Positions 1 to 7,240 of a stretch of DNA of 10,641 nt are shown here, one piece after another (the first letter of the stretch is position 1; every line of letters starts with the position of its first letter). The notes under the pieces were generated by a model. It did no database searches. It was not told the origin of the DNA and saw nothing but the letters and a program-made list of their open reading frames with translations. The stretch spans positions 1-10,641 of the forward strand of contig CABSZR010000032.1 of the NCBI GenBank assembly GCA_902482185.1, written 5' to 3'. The stretch comes from an uncultured Collinsella sp. (GTDB lineage: Bacteria > Actinomycetota > Coriobacteriia > Coriobacteriales > Coriobacteriaceae). Position numbers and translations under genes: made by a program.

Positions 1-506
1 AACTCGACGTGCTCGACGCCCTCATGAAGCTCAACCCCGCCGAGACGCCCGACGTGCTTTTCGACGCCCCGCTCGCCGATATCTCGGTCTGCTTTGGCTT
101 TATGCACCACGTGCCGTCATGCGAGTATCGTGTACGCGTGCTCGACGCCCTGGTGCGCCAGACGCGCCCAGGCGGCATCATCGCCATCAGCTTTTGGGAG
201 TTTATGAACGACGAGCGCATGGCGCGCAAGGCCGTTCGCGCCGAAGCCCGCGCCGAGCTCACCCCGCCGTTTGAGGGTTACGATTCCGCGCAGTTTGAAG
301 CCGGCGACCACCTCATTGGCTGGCAAAACGACCGCCACGCCTACCGCTATTGCCATCACTTTGACGATCAGCAGATCACCGACCTGGTGCGCGGCGTCCG
401 TACGTTCTACAAGAGCGGCGAGGTTCCCGTGCGCGAGCTTGAGCGCTTCCATGCTGACGGTCGCAGCGGCGATCTCAACCGCTATGTGATTCTCAAGCGT
501 CTGTAG
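1..506 (+). CDS. Class I SAM-dependent methyltransferase, 3' part (Trm9/ALKBH8-like)
   Basis: The gene is cut by the window edge: the reading frame is open from the first base and ends at a TAG at 504-506. What remains is the second half of a Rossmann-fold methyltransferase. The segment FGFMHHVP followed about 30 residues later by RQTRPGGIIAISFW matches the strand 4 and strand 5 region of class I enzymes, where a hydrophobic strand is followed by a PGG turn. The glycine-rich SAM-binding loop would lie upstream of the window. The tail (HHFDDQQITDLV, then GRSGDLNRYVIL) resembles Trm9/ALKBH8-type wobble-uridine methyltransferases and related small-molecule enzymes; the substrate cannot be read from sequence. 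A tRNA methyltransferase gene follows 119 bases downstream on the same strand, which mildly favours an RNA substrate. The methyltransferase fold is a firm call and the subfamily is tentative. Confidence 0.8.
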   Translation, partial: LDVLDALMKLNPAETPDVLFDAPLADISVCFGFMHHVPSCEYRVRVLDALVRQTRPGGIIAISFWEFMNDERMARKAVRAEARAELTPPFEGYDSAQFEAGDHLIGWQNDRHAYRYCHHFDDQQITDLVRGVRTFYKSGEVPVRELERFHADGRSGDLNRYVILKRL

Positions 507-544
507 GCACCGACGACTCGCCGTCGAGCCGCACCGCGTCTTTC

Positions 545-568
545 GGGCAAACTATGCCCACCCCCTTT
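545..568 (+). terminator. Possible weak terminator after the methyltransferase
   Basis: A short GC-rich hairpin (GGGCA, 5-base loop, TGCCC at 545-559) is followed by a C-run and TTTT at 565-568. The stem is only 5 bp and the T-run is short and displaced, so this is a weak candidate. The 507-625 gap otherwise holds a TTGACG at about 578 that could be a -35 box, but no convincing -10 at the right distance. Confidence 0.25.
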
Positions 569-625
569 TCAACCCATTGACGGAACGCGCAGCTATACGT
601 TCCATACTTATGACCAAGGAGCCTC

Positions 626-1474
626 ATGGGAGCCATCCACGTTCGCACGCCTAAGAACTTTGTGCTCGAGGAGCGCCTGGAACGCTACGCCGATGCGATT
701 GAGACAAACCCCGAGGCTTATGCCGGAGATTGGCGCAAGGCCTGTGCGCCCGCAGGCAGCAAGCCCTTTGAACACCTTCACCTGGATCTTGGCTGTGGCA
801 AGGGAACGTACCTTGTAGAGCGCGCGGTCCACGAGCCAAACACCCTCTTTATCGGTATGGACCAGGAGCCCATCTGCATCGCCTATGCCGCACAGAAAAT
901 CTGCGAGCAGGAACTGACCAACGCACTCGTCCTGCCCCGAGGCGCCGCATCGCTGCCGCAGCTGTTTGCCGTAGGCGAGCTCGATGTCATCACCATTAAC
1001 TTTCCCACGCCGCAGCCCAAGGCCAAGTACGCCAAAAAACGACTCGTCCATGTCGACCATCTGATGCTCTACCGCCCGCTCTTTGCAGCCGGCGCCACCG
1101 TCACGCTGCGCACCGACAGCAAGCCATTGCGCGACTACGCCCTAGGACAGTTTACCGCGGCCGGCTACGACACGCTTTGGGTAAGCGACAACGTCCGCCG
1201 CGACCATCCCGAGCATCCCGAGACCGAGTACGAGCGCCGCACGCGCGAGATGGGCGCTGCCGTCTATGGCATTTGTGCCACACCCGGCGCGCAGCCTAGC
1301 GATGAACAGCTCGCGGCGGGCCGCGCGCAGGAGCAAAGCCTTGCCTGCTACCTGCCCGATAACCTCGATGAGCTCGCCTATGTGCCTCTGGGCATGGAAG
1401 AGGCCGTCGAGAACTTTAGAAACCGTGCCCGCAAGGGCAAGAAGCGCCTACCGCAGGATCCTAGGGGCTTCTGA
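626..1474 (+). CDS. trmB: TrmB-type tRNA (guanine-N7)-methyltransferase, divergent active-site motif
   Basis: This 282-residue protein belongs to the TrmB family, which methylates N7 of G46 in the tRNA variable loop using SAM. The start is ATG 626 with AAGGAG four bases upstream. The SAM-binding motif LDLGCGKGTYL is at residues 53-63, GMDQEP at 77-82, LRTDSKPL at 161-168, and the substrate-side TEYERR at 200-205; the order and spacing fit TrmB. Two features are odd. The hallmark FPDPW segment reads NFPTPQPKAKYAKKR (125-139), so the usual catalytic-motif Asp is Thr and the Trp is Gln. There is also a C-terminal extension of about 65 residues after VYGI (213-216), ending in a basic RNRARKGKKRLP stretch that could bind RNA. 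The family call is firm; retention of the standard m7G46 activity is less certain. Upstream is another methyltransferase gene, and downstream is a gap with an inverted repeat. Confidence 0.85.
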   Translation: MGAIHVRTPKNFVLEERLERYADAIETNPEAYAGDWRKACAPAGSKPFEHLHLDLGCGKGTYLVERAVHEPNTLFIGMDQEPICIAYAAQKICEQELTNALVLPRGAASLPQLFAVGELDVITINFPTPQPKAKYAKKRLVHVDHLMLYRPLFAAGATVTLRTDSKPLRDYALGQFTAAGYDTLWVSDNVRRDHPEHPETEYERRTREMGAAVYGICATPGAQPSDEQLAAGRAQEQSLACYLPDNLDELAYVPLGMEEAVENFRNRARKGKKRLPQDPRGF

Positions 1475-1529
1475 TGGTCGCGACGTCGGCAAACAAGCGC
1501 GAATAGGCGCCAACAAACGACCCTCAAAT

Positions 1530-1652
1530 CTAAGTGAGTAGACTTTTTTGCAATAGCCAAGCACAACCCGCATAACCAATACTAAAACCGCAGGTAGAGC
1601 CCTTGCGCAAAAGCCATGTGCTCGCGATATTGCAAAAAGTCTACTCACTTAG
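1530..1652. repeat. Long imperfect inverted repeat, MITE-like
   Basis: The left arm at 1530-1555 and the right arm at 1628-1652 are reverse complements over 25 bases, differing only by one extra T in the left arm's T-run. Pairing resumes inside with AGCACA (1560-1565) against TGTGCT (1617-1622), so the arms effectively reach about 35 bases around an unpaired centre. The ends read C-TA-AGTGAGTAGAC and GTCTACTCACT-TA-G, so a TA dinucleotide borders both termini, as expected for an element inserted at TA (IS630/mariner type), though a plain palindrome would look the same. It lies entirely in the gap between trmB and the helicase and encodes nothing recognisable. An alternative is a long RNA hairpin affecting transcription between the two genes. 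Confidence 0.65.
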
Positions 1653-1773
1653 CTGGCAACTGCACCAAACGGCTGGGCAGAACGCCCATTTCCTGCATTT
1701 TCTTGCCTGCGAACGCATCGATGCGACGCTACGCCATAATAGTTGGCGGACAATCGCGAGAGAAAGCAAACAC

Positions 1774-4455
1774 ATGGCACAGACCACGACAGACACCACC
1801 GCCAGCACCGTTTCCGGCGCCGGAGCCGCCAGCTCATTCTCGGGCGGCACGGGAACCGAAGCCGAGTTCGGTTCGCTCGGCGCGCTCTCCCCCACCTGGT
1901 GGGAGCCCGAGGATGGCAGTGAGCCCGAACCGTGGCTCACGCCCGATCAGGCCTTCGAACGTTTCTTTGAATGGACGAGCGATCGCGGTATTGAGCTGTG
2001 GGATCACCAAGAAGAAGCCCTCATGGATCTAGCCGCCGGTGACCATGTCATTTTGGGAACACCGACCGGATCGGGTAAATCGCTCGTCGCGCTGGGAATG
2101 CTCTTTATGGGCATGGCGCAGGGCAAGCGCTGCTACTACACGGCTCCTATCAAGGCTCTGGTCAGTGAGAAGTTTTTCGACCTTGTGCAGGTGCTCGGCC
2201 GCGATAACGTCGGCATGATCACCGGCGACACGCACATCAACACCAAGGCGCCCGTCATCTGTTGCACGGCAGAAATCCTTGCCAACGACGCACTGCGCGA
2301 GGGCGAAGATGCCGATGTTGGCTGCGTCGCCATGGACGAGTTCCACTACTTTGCCGACCCCGATCGCGGTTGGGCCTGGCAGGTGCCGCTGCTCACCCTG
2401 CCCCACACGCAATTCATGCTCATGAGCGCCACGCTCGGCGATGTCACCGCGATCGCCGCCTCGCTCGAGGAACACACCGGCGCTACCTGCGACCTAGTCG
2501 TCGACGCCCCGCGTCCCGTACCGCTGAGCTACGACTACGTGACGACCTCCCTCGAGGGCACCGTCGAGCTCGCCATGCGCCGCGGAGAGGCCCCACTCTA
2601 CATCGTGCACTTTAGTCAGGACGCCGCGCTTGCCACGGCACAGTCGCTTGCCAACTTTGGCATCGCTAGCAAGGAGCAGCGCGAGGCCATTAAGGAAGCT
2701 GCCAAAGGCACGAGTTTCTCCACCGCCTTCGGCAAGATTCTCAAGCGCCTGCTCGGCTGCGGCGTCGGCGTGCACCACGCCGGTATGCTGCCGCGCTATC
2801 GCCTACTGGTTGAGCGCCTGGCGCAGCAGGGCCTGCTGCCCGTCATCTGCGGCACCGACACGCTCGGCGTCGGCATCAACGTGCCCATCCACACCGTGGT
2901 GCTCACCGCGCTCACCAAGTTCGACGGCTACAAGATGCGTCGCCTGCGCGCCCGCGAGTTCCATCAGATTGCCGGTCGCGCCGGCCGCTCGGGCTTCGAT
3001 ACCGAAGGTATGGTCATCGCCGAGGCACCCGAGCACGAGATCGAGAATGCCAAGCTTATGGCCAAAGCGGGCGACGACCCCAAAAAACTCCGTAAGATTA
3101 AAAAGAAAAAGGCCCCCGAGGGCTTTGTCACCTGGAACAAGCAGACCTTTGAGCGTCTGATCGAGACGCAGCCCGAAACGCTCAAGCCGCGCCTGCGTAT
3201 CACGCACTCCATGGTGATTAGCGTGGTCGAGCAGGGCGGCGACGCCCGCGCCCGCGTGCACGACCTCATCGAGACAAGCCTGCAAACGCCCGAGGAAAAG
3301 GCAAAGCTCGAGGTTCGTGCCGACGAGATCTTCGCCACGCTCATCGACTCCGGCGTCGTCGTGCGCACCGAGGTGCCGCCCGCGCCCGACGCCCCGACTG
3401 ACGCCGCGCCGGACATCGACTATGCGCTGACGGTCGATCTGCCCGAGGACTTCGCGCTCGATCAGCCGCTCTCGCCGTTCTTGCTTGCCGCGTTGGAGCT
3501 GCTCGACCCCGAGAGTGAGACCTATACCATGGATCTGATCTCGATGGTCGAGGCTACGCTCGAGGACCCCAAGCAGGTGCTGCGTGCACAGGAGCGCGCC
3601 GCGCGCGACCGCGCGATGGCAGAAATGAAGGCTGACGGCGTCGAATATGAGGAGCGCTTGGAGCGCATTCAAGACGTCACGTACGAAAAGCCGCTCGAGG
3701 ATTTGCTCGACGCCGCTTTTGACAAGTACTGCCAGGAAGTGCCCTGGGCCAACGACTATCAGCTCTCTCCCAAGAGCGTTCTGCGCGATATGCTGGAAAG
3801 CACGAGCGATTTTAAGGGCTACATTCAAAAGCTCGGCATCGCCCGCTCCGAGGGCATTTTGCTTCGCTACCTGGCAGAGGCCTACCGTTCGCTCGACCGC
3901 ACCGTGCCCATCGAGAAGCACGACGAGCGCCTGCGCGACATCATCTCGTGGCTGGGCTTTGTGGTGCGCTCGGTCGACTCGAGCCTGGTGGACGAGTGGG
4001 AGAACGCCGGCAACCCCGCTGCACTCGACGCCGCACCGCCGCAGGGCATCGACGAGGTCGTTGCGGACCGTCGCGGCTGCACACTGTTGGTGCGCAACGC
4101 GCTCTTCCGCCGCGTAACCCTTGCTGCCCGCGGACACGTGCGCGACCTGGGCGAGCTCGACGAGGACTGGGGCATGAGCGAGATCCGCTGGCAAAGGGCG
4201 CTCGACGCCTATCACGAGCAACACGAGGAAATCCTCACCGACGGAGATGCCCGCAGTGCCGCGATGTTTTCCATCGATGAATCCGACGAGAAGACCGATC
4301 ACGTGTGGCACGTGCACCAGATCTTTGCCGACGAAGATGGCGACCACGATTTTGGCATCATGGGCGATGTCGATCTGGACGCCACGCAAGACGGCGGCGA
4401 GGTCATCTTCAAAAACTACCGCGTCGGCTTTATCGAGGACCTGCTCGAGAACTAG
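1774..4455 (+). CDS. Ski2-like DEAD/DEAH-box helicase with DUF3516-type C-terminus
   Basis: An 893-residue superfamily 2 ATP-dependent nucleic-acid helicase, probably acting on RNA. Motifs in order: I GTPTGSGKS (95-103), Ia TAPIKAL (123-129), II DEFH (188-191), III SAT (218-220), HHAGMLP (334-340), V GTDTLGVGINVP (360-371), VI QIAGRAGRSGF (398-408). HHAGML with QIAGRAGR is typical of the Ski2/Mtr4/HelY group. A KKIKKKKAPEG-like basic linker near 437-449 leads to a roughly 440-residue C-terminal region that I assign to the DUF3516 type seen in actinobacterial homologues. The first 40 residues are Thr/Ser/Gly/Ala-rich and probably disordered. The frame stays open back to 1603, but those 57 codons overlap the inverted repeat, so I chose ATG 1774, despite only a weak purine-rich site (GAGAGAAAG). 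A CATAAT at about 1735 could be a -10; no good -35 is visible. The gene ends at a strong terminator. Confidence 0.9.
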   Translation: MAQTTTDTTASTVSGAGAASSFSGGTGTEAEFGSLGALSPTWWEPEDGSEPEPWLTPDQAFERFFEWTSDRGIELWDHQEEALMDLAAGDHVILGTPTGSGKSLVALGMLFMGMAQGKRCYYTAPIKALVSEKFFDLVQVLGRDNVGMITGDTHINTKAPVICCTAEILANDALREGEDADVGCVAMDEFHYFADPDRGWAWQVPLLTLPHTQFMLMSATLGDVTAIAASLEEHTGATCDLVVDAPRPVPLSYDYVTTSLEGTVELAMRRGEAPLYIVHFSQDAALATAQSLANFGIASKEQREAIKEAAKGTSFSTAFGKILKRLLGCGVGVHHAGMLPRYRLLVERLAQQGLLPVICGTDTLGVGINVPIHTVVLTALTKFDGYKMRRLRAREFHQIAGRAGRSGFDTEGMVIAEAPEHEIENAKLMAKAGDDPKKLRKIKKKKAPEGFVTWNKQTFERLIETQPETLKPRLRITHSMVISVVEQGGDARARVHDLIETSLQTPEEKAKLEVRADEIFATLIDSGVVVRTEVPPAPDAPTDAAPDIDYALTVDLPEDFALDQPLSPFLLAALELLDPESETYTMDLISMVEATLEDPKQVLRAQERAARDRAMAEMKADGVEYEERLERIQDVTYEKPLEDLLDAAFDKYCQEVPWANDYQLSPKSVLRDMLESTSDFKGYIQKLGIARSEGILLRYLAEAYRSLDRTVPIEKHDERLRDIISWLGFVVRSVDSSLVDEWENAGNPAALDAAPPQGIDEVVADRRGCTLLVRNALFRRVTLAARGHVRDLGELDEDWGMSEIRWQRALDAYHEQHEEILTDGDARSAAMFSIDESDEKTDHVWHVHQIFADEDGDHDFGIMGDVDLDATQDGGEVIFKNYRVGFIEDLLEN

Positions 4456-4477
4456 CCGACCATACTGGAACGAAACG

Positions 4478-4517
4478 AAGCGGGGCCGCTGGCAACATCG
4501 CCAGCGACCCCGCTTTT
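4478..4517. terminator. Strong hairpin terminator shared by convergent genes
   Basis: A 16-bp stem (4478-4493 with 4500-4515) broken by one C/A mismatch encloses the loop AACATC and runs into TTTT on the plus strand. It sits 22 bases past the helicase stop and 17 bases past the stop of the opposing DUF2130 gene. On the minus strand the tail is TTCGTTTCG, a weaker U-tract, so it is strongest for the helicase but probably serves both genes. Confidence 0.85.
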
Positions 4518-4534
4518 GCACTATACGCTATGCC

Positions 4535-6292
4535 CTACTCGGCATCCTCGACCTCATATGAATCCGCCTCGGCGGGCTCATCGTTTGCCTCTGGCGTAGC
4601 CCCGCGTGCCTCGTCAAATGCTGCCTTCATGGTCTTGTTACCCCACGTGAGCTTGCGAATGGTAAGATCGTCGGCCTTCTTGTTGGCTAGGCGCAGATTG
4701 TTCTCGGAGGACAGCAACGCCTCCTTGGTTTTCTGCAGATGGCTAATCGTCTTGTCGATCTCATCAATCGCCGTTTGGAACTTGCGGCTCGCGATCTCGT
4801 AGTTGCGGCCGAAATCGTTCTTGAACTTTTCCATCTTGGCTTCGAAGTTCGTGACGTCGATATTCTGCTGTTTGTACTCCGCCAGCTCCTGCTTATAGCG
4901 CAGCGAACCCATGGCGGCGTTACGAAGAAGTGTAATCATGGGAATAAAGAACTGCGGACGAATCACGTACATCTTCTCGTAGCGATAACTCACGTCGACG
5001 ATACCCGCGTTATAGAGCTCGCTCTCGGGCTCCAGCAGGGTGCAGAGCACCGCGTACTCGCAGCCTTTCTGGCGACGATCGTGATCGAGTTTCTTAAAGA
5101 AGTCCTCGTTTTTATGCTTGGTCGCGGTCTCATCGTTCTCGTTTTTCATCTCGAACATAATCGAAATGACCTCGTTGCCGCTCGCGTCGCACTCGCGGAA
5201 GATAAAGTCGCCCTTGGTACCCTCGGACGCATCGTTATCTTTCTCGAAGTACGCGTTAGGAAATGCCGTCATGCGCAGACGGTTAAACTCGGTCTCGCAG
5301 TGCTGCTCGAGCGACTCGCCCACCATCTTGGTGGACAGGCGGACCTTCATGTCCTTAAGGCGCTCAATCTCTTCATCCTTGTAGCGAATCAGGTCATCGC
5401 TCGCGCGCTTGGCCTGCGCAAGCTCGAGCTCGTGTGCCGCCTTGGCTTGCTCCTCGCGAGAATCGCGCACCGCCAGCTCGCTCGTCAGCTTGGCACGTGC
5501 CTCATCGCGCTCTCGTTCCGCCGCGGCGACCGCCTCTGACAGGTTCATTTTTGCCATCAGTTCCTGCTCGCGCAGCTGGGCACGCAGGCCCTCGGCCTCT
5601 TGCTCGGACTGAGCCTTTGCGGCGGAAAACTTCTCTTGCACCTTCGCGCGATAGTCAGCAAGCGCGCGCTCGGCCTCGCTGCGAGCGGCATCGAGCTCAC
5701 GCTGCGACTCTGCCGCGGCAGCGGCAAGCGCCATCTCCTGGGCCTTGTCCGCCGCGGCAAGCTTGGCCTGCAGCTCGGCAATCTGAGCGTCGCGTGCAGC
5801 TAAATCGTTTTGAGCAGCGTTGCGCGCCGCCGACTCGGCAAGCTTTGCTTCGTCATCTTTGCGCCCAAGCTGCGCACGCAGGCTATCAATCTCACGCTGG
5901 AGTTCGGCATTCTCTTTTTGAGCATTGGCTCGTGCCTCAACCGCCGCGCGCTGGCTTGCACTCTCGCGCTCTGCGGCAGCGCCCTCGAGCTTAGCGCGCA
6001 GCTCGGCAAGCTCAGCATCGCGCTTGGCAACCTCTTGCGCCAGTTTCTGATCCGCAGTGTTCTTCTGCTCGACAAGCTGGGCATTGCGCTGAGACTCTGC
6101 CTGTTGCAAGGCAGCCGTCGAACGCGAGCGCTCAAGCTCCAGCGCCTGCTCACCCTCACGCTGGACTGCCTTCACACGCTCATCCAGGTCGCGCGAGAAC
6201 TCGGCATCGCGCACCTGCTTGACGATATCCGCATAGCCGGATGCATCGACCTTAAAAACTTCGCCGCAATGCGGGCACTTGATCTCGTTCAT
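4535..6292 (-). CDS. DUF2130 (RmuC-related) coiled-coil protein with nuclease-like C-terminus
   Basis: A 585-residue protein of the DUF2130 family, whose biochemical role is not established to my knowledge. It opens with a CPHCG knuckle (residues 6-10) that could be half of a zinc site, then a very long Ala/Glu/Arg/Lys-rich coiled coil from about 25 to 320. The conserved domain follows (about 320-560): GESLEQHCETEF (325-336), KGDFIF (360-365) and FEMKNE (380-385). The GD...ExK arrangement (D362, E381, K383) resembles the PD-(D/E)xK nuclease core, as proposed for the related RmuC proteins; nuclease activity here is inference. The last 25 residues are acidic. The start ATG 6290-6292 has a clear GAGGAG site 5 bases upstream. 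The gene follows a terminator, so it is probably transcribed on its own. There is no signal peptide or membrane segment, so it should be cytoplasmic. Confidence 0.85.
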   Translation of the reverse strand: MNEIKCPHCGEVFKVDASGYADIVKQVRDAEFSRDLDERVKAVQREGEQALELERSRSTAALQQAESQRNAQLVEQKNTADQKLAQEVAKRDAELAELRAKLEGAAAERESASQRAAVEARANAQKENAELQREIDSLRAQLGRKDDEAKLAESAARNAAQNDLAARDAQIAELQAKLAAADKAQEMALAAAAAESQRELDAARSEAERALADYRAKVQEKFSAAKAQSEQEAEGLRAQLREQELMAKMNLSEAVAAAERERDEARAKLTSELAVRDSREEQAKAAHELELAQAKRASDDLIRYKDEEIERLKDMKVRLSTKMVGESLEQHCETEFNRLRMTAFPNAYFEKDNDASEGTKGDFIFRECDASGNEVISIMFEMKNENDETATKHKNEDFFKKLDHDRRQKGCEYAVLCTLLEPESELYNAGIVDVSYRYEKMYVIRPQFFIPMITLLRNAAMGSLRYKQELAEYKQQNIDVTNFEAKMEKFKNDFGRNYEIASRKFQTAIDEIDKTISHLQKTKEALLSSENNLRLANKKADDLTIRKLTWGNKTMKAAFDEARGATPEANDEPAEADSYEVEDAE

Positions 6293-6350
6293 AGCAGCTC
6301 CTCGATGGACGCAAATTTCAACCGCCTACACTCTACCGCGCCACGCGGAC

Positions 6351-6385
6351 AAAAAAGGCGCCGCCGCCATAATGGCAACGGCGCC
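6351..6385 (-). terminator. Intrinsic terminator of the metallophosphoesterase gene
   Basis: Read on the minus strand, a 14-bp stem of GGCGCCG, two T-G wobble pairs and GCCAT, closed by a tiny loop around one T, occupies 6357-6385. It is followed directly by TTTTTT (6356-6351). This is a textbook intrinsic terminator 45 bases beyond the phosphoesterase stop, so the downstream DUF2130 gene likely needs its own promoter. Confidence 0.85.
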
Positions 6386-6386
6386 A

Positions 6387-6425
6387 GAACCACCACAAAG
6401 GTGCCTGTCCCCTTTGTGGTGGTTC
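6387..6425. repeat. REP-like hairpin with CCTGTCCCC core
   Basis: A perfect 15-bp inverted repeat (6387-6401 and 6411-6425) encloses the 9-base loop TGCCTGTCC. It lies between the stop of the phosphoesterase gene and that gene's terminator. The core GGTGCCTGTCCCCTTTG resembles interspersed GGGGACAGGCACC-type sequences that I recall as repeated in many bacterial genomes, often near REP-associated transposases; copy number here cannot be checked. A related core occurs at 10519-10565 in this window. Confidence 0.7.
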
Positions 6426-6430
6426 GAGAA

Positions 6431-6976
6431 TTACAGTCCAAAGAAGCCCAGGATTTGATCGCGGCTTACGGGTCTGTAGTCGTTGGCATCAAGGCCAACG
6501 TCATAGCGCAGGATCGGGCGCTCGCGATCGCGGTTGCGTGCGTTGGTGCGGTCACCCCTGCTGTGGATATGCCCATGCAGCATAATGGCGCCACGTGCCT
6601 TGCCGTTCCAGCTGAGCATGGGGTAGTGGCTCATAACCAGACGATGGCCCTTGGCATAGCCGGGAGCAATCTCCAGGTAATCGCGCACGTCTTCCCAAAT
6701 TTGCGGGGCGTCGGAATCTTCCCAGTCGCCGTCATGGTTACCGCGGATGAGCGTCGCATTCTTGCATTCGATACGCTCGCGCAGGCGCACCGCCTCCGCC
6801 ATGGGCAAGCGATACGTAAAGTCTCCCAGGATATAGAGGCGGTCGTCCGCAGCCACGCACTCATTGATGGCATCGATGACCTTGCGGTTCATCTCCTCGA
6901 CCGAATCAAACGGTCGATCCATGTCGTGCAAGATATTCGTATCGCCCAGGTGCAGGTCGGCGGTAAACCACATCAT
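6431..6976 (-). CDS. Calcineurin-like metallophosphoesterase
   Basis: A 181-residue stand-alone phosphoesterase with the full set of two-metal motifs: DLHLGD with D7 and H9, GDF (D52), GNHD (79-82), SHYP (H117) and GHIH (135-138). These bind two divalent metals and hydrolyse a phosphomono- or phosphodiester; the substrate is not predictable from sequence. The short length and the DLHLGDTNIL opening are typical of the small cytosolic members often labelled metallophosphatase or phosphoesterase. The frame begins with two adjacent ATG codons (6974-6976 and 6971-6973); GAGGG lies 8 bases before the first, which I chose. The gene lies 66 bases after the small protein gene and has a possible promoter of its own overlapping the end of that gene. 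A REP-like hairpin and a strong terminator follow. Confidence 0.88.
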   Translation of the reverse strand: MMWFTADLHLGDTNILHDMDRPFDSVEEMNRKVIDAINECVAADDRLYILGDFTYRLPMAEAVRLRERIECKNATLIRGNHDGDWEDSDAPQIWEDVRDYLEIAPGYAKGHRLVMSHYPMLSWNGKARGAIMLHGHIHSRGDRTNARNRDRERPILRYDVGLDANDYRPVSRDQILGFFGL

Positions 6977-7016
6977 CGTCTATGCCCTCATTTCGCAATG
7001 CATCCAACTCGTGCTA

Positions 7017-7046
7017 AGTATACAGACGCAGCGATGCGGCGGTCAT
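7017..7046 (-). promoter_or_regulatory. Possible promoter for the metallophosphoesterase
   Basis: On the minus strand, a good -10 TATACT (7022-7017) stands 18 bases after ATGACC (7046-7041), which matches four of six -35 positions. The -35 overlaps the stop codon of the small upstream gene. It would give a short leader before ATG 6976. The strong -10 and weak -35 make this moderate evidence. Confidence 0.35.
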
Positions 7047-7222
7047 CCAAAGAGCCCACCGAACAGTCCGCGGCGGCGCTTGTCTTGCTTTTTCGAAGCG
7101 TCACCCTGAGTTTTCTTGTCCCGCCGTTTCTTACGGTCCTGTTCCAGATCATCGTCGTCGAGCAGCAGATCCCACTCAAACGGATCGTCTGTCAAATCGA
7201 ACTGGTCGTCGTCATCAAACAT
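7043..7222 (-). CDS. Small charged protein, acidic N-terminus and basic C-terminus (59 aa), unrecognised
   Basis: A 59-codon frame from ATG 7220-7222 to TGA 7043-7045, short enough to be missed by common length cutoffs. AAAGGGG lies about 6 bases before the start, and the gene begins 18 bases after the HIRAN gene stop on the same strand, so the two are probably co-transcribed. The product has two parts. The N-terminal half is rich in Asp (MFDDDDQFDLTDDPFEWD, then LLLDDDDLEQD). The C-terminal half is rich in Lys/Arg (DRKKRRDKKTQ, SKKQDKRRRG) and ends in the glycine-phenylalanine tail GLFGGLFG. I recognise no family. The charge pattern could suit self-association or binding of nucleic acid or ribosomes by the basic half; this is inference. 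The ribosome binding site, spacing and clear composition pattern support a real gene. Confidence 0.7.
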   Translation of the reverse strand: MFDDDDQFDLTDDPFEWDLLLDDDDLEQDRKKRRDKKTQGDASKKQDKRRRGLFGGLFG

Positions 7223-7240
7223 GGCAGTCCCCTTTACCGA

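Noticed and set aside
1603..1773. 57 extra N-terminal codons for the helicase
   Set aside because: They read through the right arm of the inverted repeat, have no good ribosome binding site, and resemble no helicase N-terminus; ATG 1774 gives a natural start.
2803..4521. A 572-codon open frame on the minus strand opposite the helicase
   Set aside because: It lies in register opposite the helicase gene, which has all SF2 motifs; in GC-rich DNA the antisense frame often stays open. It shows no recognisable domain.
4739..5539. A 266-codon plus-strand frame opposite DUF2130
   Set aside because: It is the antisense shadow of the conserved DUF2130 domain and has leucine-rich shadow composition without a domain.
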